Below, one piece after another: positions 25,801 through 40,800 of a DNA stretch of 64,000 nt. Origin of the DNA: Numida meleagris (taxonomy: Eukaryota > Chordata > Aves > Galliformes > Numididae); NCBI RefSeq assembly GCF_002078875.1, contig NC_034424.1, forward strand, positions 6,432,793 through 6,496,792, given 5' to 3'. The translations under genes were made by a program, and so were the position numbers. The notes under the pieces are model-generated. The model did no database searches and was not told where the DNA came from. It saw only the letters and a program-made list of their open reading frames with translations. Each line of letters begins with the position of its first letter. Within the stretch, counting starts at the first letter, position 1.

Positions 25801-28800
25801 AGGAATCTGTTACACACAGCTGAACGTCAGTATGTGATATTGGTAGCTTTGAATTATACCCCTGTTGGATTAAGATAGCTCTACAATTTCACAAAGTCTA
25901 TTAAATACATTTAGGACAGAATTTGCGTGCGAGCCCAGGGAGAGAAATGGGATGACCTCACAGCCCTGTCACAGAAACAGTGAACTGCATCAGCGTGGGC
26001 CTTACAAGGGGGAAAAGCAGAGGTGAGATGGGGGCCCAGAAACCACGTTCTGCCCATGATTACTAACAGGAAATGTCAAAACTTGGCAACGTCAAGAAAT
26101 CCAGCAGAAAGTATTTTCTTTGTTGCTTTTGAAGTACCCAGGATACAATCAATCATACAGAAAAAAAACTTCTCTATTTTGGTTCAATGTGGAAAGGGCT
26201 ATTTGCATTTCAATATGTTCAACTTATCCTGCCAATAAAAACATGGAATCATGAAGAAGAGATCAGGCCACTGGAGTGAAAAACAAGAGATGACATCCTG
26301 CAGACCTTTCAGATAAAACGGCTCCTTGCTTGTAGCATTTCTGTTGACGTCCCAATATTTCTGAATGATTGGGTTTTCAAATGAGATCAGTCAGCATGCA
26401 AATGAGGAAACAGGATCAAGACATCTCCAATATCTGATTGGGTAGAGAAATTATCAAAAGACCCTTTTTTCATATCAAATTTCCATCACAAAAGGTCAAA
26501 CTTTCAACTCCCATTACTTTTGCTAACTGCATTTCACTGTGCCTGCCAGCTCATTGCTGCTGCTGTTTTCAGAGGAAAAAAAAAGAAGTAGCAAATGATA
26601 ACATCTTCTCACACATCTGTCATCCAAGGTGGACAAATATTTTCGAATCTTACTCTATTTTTCTCTACAGCCCTCAAAAATCCTTGCGGCCAAAGCATCG
26701 TTTCTCGCCTGGTTAGCCATTCCTACGTTGCTTTTATTTTTCTTACCAGTTCTCATATTTTTGAGCCTACAGACTGACAAGAGCACCGGCTGTGTTGCCA
26801 GAGTGCTTGTTCTACAATTTGATCATTTAAAATACTTTCTGATGTGTGATTTTCTAAAAATACATTTCCTTGTGTCTCCGGTCTGGATCGATGCCTGAAT
26901 ACTCAAGTAATGGATGTTCCAAAAAAGGCAAAAGGCAGAGAGGCTGCAGGCATCGTTTTCCCTGAAATCCTCAAGCAGTGACACTTCGACTCGCAGCCCA
27001 TCCCGGACAGTGAATGCTGCCCACCCCTCTGCAATCCATGTGCTGTGGGACCAGATTCATTCCCCCAGCTCCGTCACCTTCTGCTGCTGAAGGGTGCCAA
27101 GAGCAGGCGACCTGCCTGCAGAGCACCTCCAGTACCTGCCTCCAGCCCATGCCCAGCTTGCTCCAGGCTGTCCCTTGGTAGAAGCTGCCAGCAGATCTGC
27201 CAGCATGTACCTCTCCATCCCTCTGACAGAGGCTTTGTTCCAACAGCAGAGCTGACGGTTGGGACTGGGTGAGCCCAAGACCCCGAGGCTTTGCTCTGCA
27301 AGCTCAAAGCACTCTGCTCCCACAGATTCAGAGAGCTTACAGGTCACGTCCACAGTAGCTCAGCACTCCTAGGCCTCATCTGCTGCTTTCCAAGGTCTAA
27401 AGCAAACTTTTGGAGCAGCTGAGATAGAATGTGGGGCATCAAACAGACAAAGATGTTAGTAGAAAGTGCAGGACTCAATGTATTTGTTGCTCCTGGTCCC
27501 ATAAAAAAAAAATCTCTCTCAACATTATTATCATTGAAACATATATAACCCATCAGATTAGTACCTAGAGATTTCTGCTCCTCTGATTTTCTCTGTTCTT
27601 CTTATTACTCAACAACTAAATGCTTCACAAAGCCATTTCCTACAGAAATATTTATGTTCCCAAATGTTTATTGGCCCCTCTATCATGATCAAGCTTTTAT
27701 GAGCACTCCATACAGAACTCTGAATTAAATACATAATTCCTCATCTATCGGATCTTGGCTCGATGCCGCGTTTGTCTGTTTTATACAGCAAGGCATTGTA
27801 GTGAACTACACAACGCCTTACAGAAAAACTAATTTGTACGGTAAAGATATTTCTATCCAACACTGACTGTATGGGTTACTGATTACAGAAAGATAATGAG
27901 GAGCAAGAAGATGTAGGGTTTAAATTCCAGCACTCGTTTATTGTGCTAGGTTTCCTGAGCAACCTTTTTAGGTAATTTTAACACAGTTGTGAAGATGAGG
28001 CTCTGTGCCATCACTGGAAGGAGAAGGAAGATGCTCCTTGTAAATACTGGACAAATGTTTTGCCCTCACTGGCTCCACGTCACACAGGTATCTGCAGCCA
28101 CAGAGTCACTCTCCCTCAGTCAGTGCTAACAGTGGGAATCCCTTCTTTCTGGCAGCTGCAAGCTGTGAACAGGTCAGACGTAGCCAGCCCAGGAGCTCTT
28201 CTCTTGGGTTGTGTCCTTTGTATCTGATTTTTCACTTCTCCTTACGACCAAACATTTCTGTGCGGATTTATGAATGTTTCTAAGTACCCAGAAACTAAGT
28301 TTCTGGCCTCCTTATCGCATCTGATCAAGGCAACGTTCTCAACTTCTTGGTATCCAACAAATTCCAGTCCCAGAACAAAGGGAGACTGTATGAATGTAGG
28401 ATCTCCGACAGCAAAATAATGGGGATAGCGTTTTTTCCACAGGTCTTTGCTCTTCACAGATCCCTTACTACTGAAACACTCATCATCATGCCATCAAAAG
28501 GTCATCCTCCGAAAGGTTAAAACTGGCAGTGTTCTCCTGCCTGGCACAAGTCTGGTCAGAGGTCATTCCGGGATGAACCGGTGTCCTAGCCAGTAGGTAA
28601 GGGCTGGAGTTCACATGATTTAATAATGGGCCCTTCAAAGTAGTAGAAAAAAAAAATCTAAGCACATCTGTTGACTGGAAGGTGTATTTGACATGTGGGT
28701 ACCTTCAGAACTAAGGTGAGGATTTGTAAGAAAGAGGAACTGCGCAGCAAGCAGCTCGGCTCTCCCTTGGAATGATTAATGCAGGCAACTTTTAAACAGA

Positions 28801-31800
28801 GCGGGTTTTCTTCATCTAAGGGATACTGCAGTTCAAACAAGCCTGTCTGAATCTGTTGTGAATTACAACGTGTTCGGAATTAACAAGACAAGCTGACATC
28901 TAAGCTGAAAGGAAAAGACAGATTTCTATACTTACTACAGTTTTAAATAATAATAATAATAAAAATCCCGCTTCTTAAAAGGCCCAACAACATTGCACAA
29001 TTCTTTGTACCTAGAAGTAAATTGAAGGTAAGGGCGCTCACCTTTACTTGTGGTTTGTTTGTACCAGGAAAATCTGAAAAGCTAGAAGTTTATCATTATT
29101 TTCTCCCTGATGCAACAGAGGATCCCTCCCAAGACCACAGCAAACAAGACGCTTTTACAAAATCAAACCATCGGGCTCTTCCAAGGGCAGAACTCGAGGA
29201 CTGTATCATCATTAAGGATTCTCAAAATACACTGTTCCTGGAACTGTATGAATTCACTGGCACAGCCCCACTTGCTGCACCACGTAGGAATTAGGCATCT
29301 TTAGAATTATGGGACATTCACTGGGCATTTTCCTAACGGCACGGGGCTGGACCCAAATGAGTTTGGGGTAGGCTTCCAGGAAAGAGCTTACACTGCCATT
29401 ACCATAAATCATCCCCGAATATCAACAGTGATACAGAATCTTTCAATAAAAAAAAATAAATTACCGCCGCTTCTTTCAGAAGGACTGCCACTTGCCATTT
29501 CTTTTAGGTAATCAGATAGCTGTTAATTAATAAACCTGTCAGGTGAATCGTCCTGCTCCGGTCATCATTATCCATTCTGTAACAGAATCCTGCTATCATC
29601 GCCGCTATCCACCCCATAGCTTCCAGCTCAATTAACTTAATGCTATGCAAATGAGCGGCTCTCCTCATCATTAGCTTATAGCCCACAAATGTTAATAACA
29701 TAATTGGGCCTTCAACAGGGTAATTAGACACGATTTCTTCCATTAGTCTTACAAGGCTAATTATTGTTGATAGGAGAGAGGGGATGAGTCCCAGTGCTGC
29801 ATGCAAAGAGGGGCATCTGGTTAAAGCAAATATAGACAAAACATCAACAAGGTAAAACAACCGTTGAGATCTATAGCAGGGTCAGGTAGGGGTGGGAGAA
29901 AGGAAGACAGCACGGTTAGGAACTGCTGCAGAAATTCTCCGCAAGGCAGGAACTAAAAACAAATTTTCAGCCTGAATATTGAGCTTTCCTACGCTTAGCG
30001 CTAAAACAACACAAGGCTCAATAAATCAGAGAGCTATTCCCAACTTCTTGCAGACAGAACAACTTGGAAGCTGTACTGATTGAACTTCCTGTGCTTGTAA
30101 GGCAAATAAAAAGAAGGACGCAGATGAGACCTTAAGTATTGAACCTGGTCCTAGATTTCCCCTGCAGTTACGTCCATTGGGACGAAAGCCAAGGACTTGC
30201 TCCTGTTCTGGCTGTACCAGTGCGCTCTCATCCATGGTGGTTAGGGTTAGGGTTACAAAATTATAGCAAGTTTCCCTTACCCATGACTTCGCTCTGACAG
30301 CTCAGCGGCCTACTGGAAACACAGCCAAGAAAAATATGTGTCAACCTGAAGACTCAAGGGGCTGGGAAGCCACGTGATTTCCTTATTCTATTTCTCTTCT
30401 CTTCAACTTTGGAGCAAATTCATGGCCAATACAAATCCATTGATTTCACTGCAAGCATATAAGGAGGAATTCTTCCTATAAACTTGGCCTGAAAACCAGT
30501 TTGAATTACGTTCACAAAATTAGCAGCATTTCTGGGAAGGTTAAATCAAACAACTTTTTTTTTTAACCTGCCATTCCTCGGTCTTCTGGGAGTTATACCA
30601 AAATAACAAATTCCTCTCTGGATCACCACAGTGCATATCAATGGGATATTTATCGGGATTCACATCAAAACAATCTTACAGTACAATTTTTTTTTTTTTT
30701 TATTCTGACCATGTGCAGAGCTCAATACTGGTCTCACTCAGCTCAAAAATACAGCACCTGGTAGAAAAGGAGAAGCCTCTGTGGGACAGATGAGAGCCTT
30801 ACTCAGAATGTATCTCAGGCCTCACAAAGGACAGACTTTAGTAATACACAAATATGTAAACATAATGCATTTAAGGGCAGAAATTAAAATCCTTACATAG
30901 CACAAAAACACTGGGTCTCCACTTACAGCTGAGACGAAGGAAACCAATTTAAGTGATGGTGATTAATACATTTATGTGACTGCACACGGTCCAGACCAAT
31001 AGAATTAGATCCACTGCATCTGTCAGACTTGAGGGATCGTTCCAACACCTTTCCTGCAGGATAAGCTATGACACTATTCAGCTCTGCTCTCTTAAATTGC
31101 CCTGCACTTGCTAAATTTACTAACTAGAAAATTCTGAGCAAATATCTTGTTCCAAGGCAAACAGCAGTAAATCCACTGATGTTTTAATGAAGATTACACT
31201 TTCTAATCCTCATGGTAATGACAAACTAGTCTCCATTCAATATGCAATATTACTTGACAGTTTTAATCACCCAAGCCGTATTACATTTGCTACAGACTGA
31301 TGCACTTGTCTTCCCACATCTTCAGCATGGAGAATCTAAGCAAAAGCAGCATAATGCCAGTTCTGCCTGTGGATTTCAGCATGGCCCAGTGCTGCCAGCC
31401 ACACTAGCTGAGTAACAGCTTACTCTGGGATTAGTCTCAGATCCAAAGAGACTTCTAAATCGGAGGACAGCTGGCAAAGTCCTACCCTGCGTTTTTATTC
31501 CAACATTCATGAATTTCAGTTTAACAATAAGGTACATTTCTAATGTAACTGCCCTGGTGCAAAATCAGACAGCAAACACAGTATGGCACTTTCATAAGCT
31601 AAATTTTCACATGTACAGATGTAACAGTGACCTGTCTACGTTTATTCAGAATAATATTCAGCCAACTTTTGTTACCACGCCACTGAAGTAAATAAATGGT
31701 AAGAGATCAATTACCTGAGGTGCTTGACAACACTGCAGAGCCTTCCCCTCCCTGCTGTGCTTTCTCAGACACCGTCTCCATCCACAGTTCTCAGGCACGC

Positions 31801-34800
31801 ACAACTCTCCTCCCTTTTATCAAGATGTGGTCCTTTTTCCGGCGTATATTAAAATTCTGTTGCAGTATTACAACTGAAGTTTTCCTCTCTCGGTTTTGCT
31901 CCTCAAGCTTTTTGGTTCAAGTCTCTTCTTGAAACCAGTATTTTCCTTACCAAAAGCTCCTACATCCCTTAAAATAAGTCTCGCACACTGGTTCTTTTGT
32001 GTGAGAGCTACTGAGGAAATTAAGGTAAAATTTTGAAAAATGGGTGCTTTAGTTCATGAAGAAACAGTCAGAATTGACATTGCACATCATGTTTTACCCT
32101 GGGGAGATCAATCAATACTACATTCAACAAAACATGACCGAGGGTGCTTGGCCACATGCAGCTCCATCTTCTCCTGCATGCTCGTGTCAGCAAAACTATG
32201 AATTAAAAGTAGCTCCAAACCAAACCAGCCAAGAGCTGCAGGACGGCCTCTCACAGCATGTTGGCTGCTGCTGGATCCCAGCCCATGGGGTCGGCCCAGG
32301 GAGCAGGATGAGAGGAGAGCACGCTGGGAGACCCAAGGGGACCGGGTTCTGTGAGCTCAGTGAGCTCTCGGGGACGTTGTTAGGGTTTTTATTCCCATTT
32401 TTGTCACCAAAGCAAAAAGAATTCAGGAGCAAAAAGCACGTATGATCAGACAAGCGAAAACACTTTGATATCCCGTGACTTTCATTCCTTGAACAAAAGT
32501 TGTGTTGCAGGTGAATACCCTGAACTGTCTCTGTTGATTTTAGAGATTACTACCCAGCATCACCTATTCAAAGTCACCTTGATCAAAGGCATCTAATTTT
32601 GGAAGCCAAGGGAGGATCTAGGAGCACTGGCACTGCACTGGCAGTATGGATACTTCATGTCACTTTGTGAAGAAGCACTGAAAGCATTAATATTAAGCTC
32701 AGTGCTTCCACTGTTCGACTGTATCTGTTCCCATGCAGAGATTTTTCTGGTTTGGTTTGTCTTGTCTAACACTTGCTACAATTGCCAAAGACATGAAAAG
32801 TAGCCCAGACTACAAATTTTATCAGGATAGAGAGTCGTCAGGTTTCCTAATGTCCCTTCATTTGCACGAGGTAGCTACTGCAGAAAAACATCCCTTTTTC
32901 TGCAGCAAAAAGAATGAAAGGATTCTGCATGTGGTTTTGTGTTCTTAAAAAAATAATAATAATAAAAAACCTTGGCTTAGAAGTAGAAGTTCTTCTTCTT
33001 TCTCTTCCTGGAGACTTGGAAGCTTGCTGAGATCAGAGATCTCCTTAATTGCTGTACCAGGGCTTCACCAAACCAACTCCAGCCATCAAAAGGAGCCTGG
33101 AAGGGGAAACTTCTAAAACTAACACCTGCTTCCCACAGCTGAAGCCAAACATACCTCTTATTCTTGTTGGAGCAGAGTAAGAAAGAAGCAGCAATGTTTG
33201 TGACAGCAAATGCAGCACCCCACAGAAAGTCCATCGAAGGATTTCACAGCTGCAGTTGATGTTTTGCTGTTGTTGGCTCAGGAGGCACAGGAATGGCTTT
33301 CTCCAGGAGATGGTACCAATACAGGTCAGGCACAATGTGCAGCAAGGGCTGCAGCAGTGACATCGTAACCCTATTCCTGTAATGACTGGTTTTATTTTTT
33401 GGCTGTAACGATCTACTTGATTCCTCAGTAGCAGTAACTTCTAGTCAGATTACTGTTTTATGAGGATAGAGGTAACACAGTCTGCTAAGGAAGAGAGGCA
33501 GAAAGGAGAATAAGGATTCTCCACCAATGACCAAACATTACACGTGTTTAAGGAGCTGCTTCTATCAGTTTCGTGTAGGGCCAAAGACTGAGTGCTGCTT
33601 TTTGCACTAAACATGGAGAATTTGATGTCACTATAAAGTCACCTGTGGGTGTGACTGCTGGGTAGAGCCCAGATGCCAAAGCAACAAGTGCCCTTCCATG
33701 CACGGCTGTTCTGTGTGAGGTTAATGGCATAGTTACACTTCCCTGAGACATGTTGCCTATTATGAAGTGCTCAGTAACAACTCTTGCAATAGAGATGGAA
33801 CTGGAAAACAGAGGTAAATGACTCTGCCCTCCCTTCCTAGCTCCTAATGACTTGCCCCTTAGATTTCACCAGACCACTCCGTCTGTTTGGCATTGAATAT
33901 GTAAAGGAGAAGGACAAGAGAAGCTGGGGTGGGAGCACTGATGTGAGAAGTGATAATAAAAAGGAAACCAATTAGCATTAGTGAAGACAACAGTCAGCAA
34001 GCCAGCAACCAGAAAACAGCTCTGGAAAGAGGGAGCTGCTTTCTAATCAGAAGAGACAGAAAGCAAGGATGATTGAAACGGGGAATTGATCTGCCCATTA
34101 TTTTTACTACTTCCTTTTAAAATTAAGCCATAGGCCAATTGGACTCGTATACAGTATCTCTCTGTCCCTGGTGCAGGCAAACTGTGGTATACTGATTTAG
34201 TACCTTAATTAACAAACAATCTTTCTGCATTTTTCCCTTGAAAATGAGGGGAAAATAAGGCTTTGTTACAACATTTCTTCTCTGTTACTTATAAGGTTTT
34301 TGTATGCCATCAATTAAAAACACAACTATAAAGATACACAGTAGCTATCATTTAAATTAGGCCAAAGTTTTAAAAATGCCCTGTAAGATTTTCCATGTCA
34401 GAATAATTCAATCACTGTTATGTTTCCTTGATGCAACTATTTTGGGACTTAGCTTGTTCCTTGATAGGATTTTAATTAAGTCATTTACATTTAATTTCCA
34501 AATATGTAGCTGCTACAGAAGGCAGGAAGGAAAAGGAAAGAAAAAGAAGGAGCCAGACGACAGCCAATCTTTAACAAAAATATTTCTGATATAAAAAATG
34601 AATCTGAGGAATACATATTCAGCGATAAGTATGCCAGTCCATGTCTGGTAAACTCTCAGATAATGGCAGCACGGTAGGGTCACTGGGGTTCTATTAGCTC
34701 AATTAATGAGGAGTAAGATAAGGCTAACACCTAGCTCTTCAAACGGCTAAAAAATAGAGCTGGTAGTAATGGAGTTATTAACCTTCGCCAGCCATTGAAT

Positions 34801-37800
34801 TTTGCTGCTGATTCAAACTCCATTTCCTAGTTCAGGCCTCCATTAATAGGCTGTTTATTATCCCTAATCCACACCGGGATCAGCTGCAGAAATATGAAAG
34901 CCCCACGTAAAGACCAAATAGCTTAAAAAAATCTTTTTTTCCCCCATTCTGATTTCTCCCTTTTCTTCTCAACATATTCACACACGCTATGTTAGAAATT
35001 GGGAACTTCATTATCCTAAACTGTTTGGATACAAGTTCTTAGTAGCCTGGTGAAAAAGAAGCTTTAAATCTATGACGTAAAAAGATCATATAATTGGAGA
35101 TACAGCCACATCCTTTTGAAGACAAAATAAAACAGCTCTGGAAAACTTGTATTGGAGGAGCTACTGCTGTTTGTTTTCTCCACCGGGAAAGAAAACCCTT
35201 TAGTACTGGAAAAAAATGGGTATTTGAAGTATATTGCACACTTGTTTCATTGTACGGCTACGCCAAGCCTCAAGTTCGCCATCCCCCCCAGCTTTGTCTG
35301 CCCACATGGTGTATTGCTGGGAGAGCTTTTTGTGTATCAGCTGAGATGGGAACTGACAACGCTGTCATTTGTCTAATAATGAAGTTTGTAGGTACTGCTG
35401 TAACATAGTTAATCAATACTGAGGTGTAAAACAATCGGCCCTGGATTCAGAATAGGTGGAAAAACAAAGCAAGTGATGTAGCAGAGGGAATGGGAATCTC
35501 AGGACACCCTTAGCAGCAGCCCCCATTGGAACAGATGGAAAGAGTGGTTTTATCAGCTTGAGGAGAACTCCAACACAAACGAGGCTATAATTTTAACTAC
35601 AAAGATCTTGAGATAAAGGGTCCTTAGGCTCCTTCTTGCTGAGTTTGTACACTCAGCTGAGATCTGTTACACTTTGTCAGTTGTCAGTATGTTTTCGATG
35701 AGAGACACTGTATAGTTACCACAATCTATACACGAGATGTTATTCCCAAATATATCACAGTCACATCTAATGGAATATGCGTGGTTATTAATGGAGATAA
35801 CATCAAAATAAAAACATACTTGTGCTCCCATATATATATATATATATATACACACAGTATGCAGCACTGTATTGAAAACTGAATGTGGTTCTGGTTGTCC
35901 CATCGCAGAAAAGGAACAGCTAGAAGAACTAGAAGAAGTAGAGAACAGCGAACCAGCATGATCAGAAAAGTGAAATGACTTCCAAAAAGGGAAAGGGTAA
36001 ACACACCAAGATCCTTTGCATAGGAAACTGGGGCTGAACCAGGATATACAAGAGGATATAAAAGCAGGAGCGTGAGGAGAGGATGCGCAGGGAATACTTA
36101 TAACTATTGCTTTTCATAAAGCATTTTCATACGACACCAAATTAACAAGTGAAACCCATTCCTATTTGGCCAAGGCCAAAAGTACAGTGTGTTGAAGAAG
36201 AAGCTATAAAGTCAAGAAAAACGGGTTATTAGATGCAGTTGTCCAGATGAGCCTCTGGCTCAGGGCATCCGTAAACTGCTGGTTGCCATAAACTGGCCTG
36301 GGACCAGCAGACAGCTCTTCATGAACGAGCTGAAGCTCATGACAAGAGAAAAATAACAGATGGCATTGTTGCTGCTGAATTGTATCTTGTCTATACTTGG
36401 GAGAGAGCAGAAGGAGACAAGAAAAATTTTGCAAAATATCAAATAGAGTTTTCTTTATATTAGAACTGCCCAGTGCTATGCTGCGTATTTCCTGTTGTTG
36501 TTGCTCAAGTACTAACAATGAAAAAAGCTAAAGTGCCTATTTATGCTCACTGGGATGAGGAACTGCATTCAGTCTCTCGCATTAGAAGTTCTGAGCTTTA
36601 GATGCCAACCTGTAATTGTACTTGGAGTCCCACTTACCGGAGTCACTAAGTGGTTAACGTTGTTCTTTCACCAGGTAGCTGTGAGACCACTAATGGATTC
36701 AGCTTCTTATTTGCCCTAAAGGCTGCCACAGTTCAATGCGATTAGGATCCTGTCCACTTAAGCAGTACTGCTTCATGGGGAAGAACACAGAAAGCAATAC
36801 CTGGCTCCTCTCTGAGTATAGGAAGAGTAGTTCTCTGGTAGACAAGTTTTGCCTGATGCAACGGAGATTTTCCTGTACCAGCCTGTATGCCAGCCTTTGC
36901 TCTTCTGCAAATTCTAATTTAAACAAAACCTTACACCTTCCTCTTTCAGTGGAAGATGAATTATTTTCCTTTTTGTTCCAGGGCAGTTCTTTGGATGCAG
37001 TGGCTGACGGGGTTTGAGTTTTTTTTATTGTTACATTTTAACAAACTTTATGGCCCATTTTGTTTTGTTTTCAAATAACTTTATTTTCTTTCTTTTCTAC
37101 CATCAATTACTGGGTTTGTTTTTCTTTCCATAAGATGGAGGAGTCAGGAGACTGATCCTGCTCCATGCTGTATAATTTAGTATTATGTGTACTAGCTTTA
37201 TGAGGTGGGAGTCAGATAAAACATAGTATTTGAACACTAACCATTTATTAGCCCTAAGGAATAGATTTATGACTTGACAACCAGACAATAACTCTGTGTT
37301 CTGATCAGCCAAAGAGGTCTACTTTGAGTTCAAAACACAGAGTAACGTGCTCTTTCACAAATAATTTTGTTTACTGATGTGACTAGATTTTAATAATAAA
37401 CTTGATATATATGTAAATTTATTTTAATCTAATTTCATCAACGGAGTCCTCCTAAAAATGAGACTTTGTAGATTGTTCTGTGTCTGATTTATAGATTTCT
37501 GCATCCTATTCCCAGATTGATTTCAAGGCTATAATTCTATCAGGGTTTTCTCCTGATGTCAGAAACACCACCTCTGCAGATAGTGTTTTATAACCAGCAT
37601 CACAACTGCAACTGAATTACTGCCCTGCTATCCTATGCTGCAATATGTCCTTTTGTTTATAATCACCCTCTCTCCCTTATACACCTACTGCTTCAGCTGC
37701 ATGGAAAATAACAGCTCCGAAATCAATCAGGTAGTATGATGCCTATTTTTGTCCCCTACTTCAAGCCCTGTGCAAAGTAGTAAGGGCCAAATTCTTAACT

Positions 37801-40800
37801 CAGATATGAGTCTGCATCGCTCTTTAAAGAAAATGGAAGCTGAAGAAATGGATGAGTGCAAAATTTCTACGTGGAAGATCTTATAACGAGTTGTTCTTTC
37901 TCACTTGATGAGGTCCCAGTCCCATAAAGGAGCACACTGCACATGCTTGAGCATTCACAATGATCTCATGTGCTCAGATACTCGTTCAGAGACTACAGAC
38001 CTACTTTTTAAGTGCACATGAAGAATAATCCATGGGAACTGTGCATTGCTATCGAGATTCTTTCTCCACTTTTTTCATGAAGAAGGCAGCCCCAGAGAAG
38101 ACACAGGAAGAATACCTTCACCAACTTAAACACTTTTTCCGCCATTAGTTCTTAGATAAAAACAAGTTTTTTAGAAGCATAAGGACCACATATTTCCACT
38201 GCACACCTTGGGAGTGGCCACAGTATCAGCCACTTGTACAAACTGAACTAGGAACTCCTGGAGCAGAATGGAAAAGCCTCCCAGCATACATGAGCCCACC
38301 AGCATTTCAAATGCACACCACCTTTGGACCAGCTGCGAAGTCACCCCATTGTATCTGCCTGCCTGTCACACAAGTTCTCTTTTGATGCTCATTTCTCCGA
38401 TATTACATTTCTGAACACTTCATTATGGCTCAAATAAAATATAATTCTCACGTTGTCTTTAATTATTTCACAAAACCCAAAACTCTCACAACAAGCTCCT
38501 TGCAGTACTAATATATTCCATGACATTATGCCAATGCTAAAGTAAGAGGATGTAGATCCCCCTCCTGCTGCAAATAAAACACGCCTCCCGATATAATCCA
38601 AACTTTAATCCATTTCTTATGGTTTTATGGTTTGCCTTTAAAAGCAACCCATACAAATGATCAGAACATCTCCCCTTCTCTGGAAATGGAAGGAATAAAC
38701 GGATAAGTTGCAGCTGCCTACATAGTGTCAGTAAAGATCTGTATCTCTCCACAGGTTTATTTGCAATGTATGTAATGTGCTAAATCTACATCTTACCTGT
38801 TTGGAATAATACATGCTTTTTGCAGCCTTTCTCCCTGCTCTATGTCCCTCGGGAAGCCACGAAGCACCCAGCCCTTGGTCATGCAATCTGGTGCATTCAG
38901 GCGTTTCTCCAGGATCTTCATGACGATGTTGTCTGGGACTGCAAAGGATTACAAAGAGGACATTTCTTTTGTATGCTGAGTCCGCAATTAAGGAGGTGAC
39001 CACGCTACTTCTGATTAAAAGGAACGACAAAAGTACAAACCTGTTTTCATATGGTGAATTTTGGAGAGAGAACTCACTGTTGACTCTGTGTATCTACTGT
39101 GCTACCACAGAAACCCCCAAATCATAAGAAACCATAGGACTACAGCACAGCGTTTGGTAAGAGCTGATGCCTAGATAGTTTTCCATTGCACTTTTTCTCT
39201 CAGCAATATTGGGATGATGTCACAATGAAGTGTGTGACATAATCTTATAAAAATGCAGAAATAATGACCTGATCCTAAAATCAGGAAAAATAAGCATATC
39301 TGTAGCATTCCACATTTAACTTCGGAGATGATAATGGTTCTGCAATAGCAGGCTGGATGTGCTGCTTCTCCATTTTGCCCAAAGGCTTGAAGCTTTTACA
39401 ACCAAAAATAAATTTCCAAAACGTATTTCAACTACGGTAGTTACAACGCTGATGACTCTCTAATTTTAGAGACAGAAGTTCTCTTTCCTCTCTTATTATT
39501 TATCTTTTGGGCAAGAGAGTAACACCTGCAAGACTCTGTCTGGGCTTCCAATCACCGTGTAGCTGGTTAAATTCTATGTAATACACACAGGAGGCATCGT
39601 ACGTACTTCCCATAATAGTCTTCATAAAGTAAAATATTTTTACTGTACATATTTTTTCCATTTATAAACACCTTTTTTTTTTAAAAAAAAAAGAAGAAAC
39701 AACAAACAAACTGGAGAATTAAGTAACCAGCTTCAACAACCATGCCTATAAGTTTTCTGAAGACCTTGTGTTGTGTTGGGATTCTTGTTGAGTAACTACA
39801 AAGAAAGGGCAGCAAAACCACCTCGAGCTGCATCCCACAAAGCAGCCAAAGTGATCTGCAAGGAGCAACGAGAGTCCCTCCTCTTTATTTGTGCACTATG
39901 TCTAATACACTGTTGCCTCTACTGGAAACAAGCAATAAAAAACGCGACATAAATCCACATGGTGGGATGCTGATGTTCTGATACTCGCCCTGCCATCGCA
40001 TCTGCATACAGAAATACAACAGGTTCTTGTAGGAGAGTGGATGTGTCAGATTTCTAACAATGCAATTCGCTTAAGGACTAACTGACAGCAACGTGCCTGT
40101 GTTTTAGTGGGGTATGTTATTGTCAGTGCACATTTATACCCTGGATACAAGCTGGTTTTAAACTACAGTAATAGAATCCATTTGCTCCCTGAAATTTAAT
40201 ATTTCCTAAAGACTTATACCTCTATCATGAAATTCATTACCTCTCCTTTAAGTAATCAAATTACTGAGTTTACAGAATTGCACTCAGAATTCAATGTACC
40301 AGCAAAAATGGAGGAAAACCGCAGGGAATTAATTACAAAACAGATTAGTGTATTAACTGAGGACGCTTGCTTCACATTATTAAAAAAAAAAAAAAAAAAA
40401 AAAGAAAATACAACCAACCAAACAAAAAACCCAACAAGTTAAAGAGAGTACTATTCTCCATCTGCTAAAAGAAAAAAAAAAAAAATGGAATTAAATCATT
40501 ACCAGTCACTTGACAGAGGGTAAAATGACAGTGCAAAACTCGGCACTGCATTAGAAATGGGGCTGATAAAACTAACAGCAGGCAGAAATGTTATTAAGCA
40601 GATGTTACCTATCTAGCTACCCAAGAGCTGAGCTGCAGGCCAGCACTGGGGGTAGCAGGGGCACTGCAGAGCTGTTTGCAGGTCAGCTCTTCTCCCCGCC
40701 CTCCACGTTACAAGCTCTAATACAAAACCAACACATCCCAGCAGGAAAAAAAAGACAAAAATCCCACTTTCTCTTTCCCGAAAACGTATTCCCATGCAAA

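Larger units (their letters stand above)
16031..38796 (-). other. AK8: AK8 large intron (22.8 kb) with enhancer-like blocks
   Basis: This intron fills over a third of the window. It contains a CR1 fragment at 18892-18949, several simple repeats and at least five blocks that look like conserved non-coding elements (22840-24480, 27600-27830, 29500-29830, 30950-31300, 34080-34880). The remaining open frames lack any recognisable domain and most have an equally open opposite strand. A large repeat-poor intron in a compact avian gene suggests that regulatory content keeps it long. Confidence 0.8.

Noticed and set aside
26960..27350. GC-richer segment with open frames on both strands, considered as an exon
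   Set aside because: Frames overlap on both strands, no domain is recognised, and the segment lacks the CpG density of an island.
40382..40485. Poly(A) tracts as tails of a processed retrocopy
   Set aside because: No intronless gene remnant or target-site duplication could be seen beside them.
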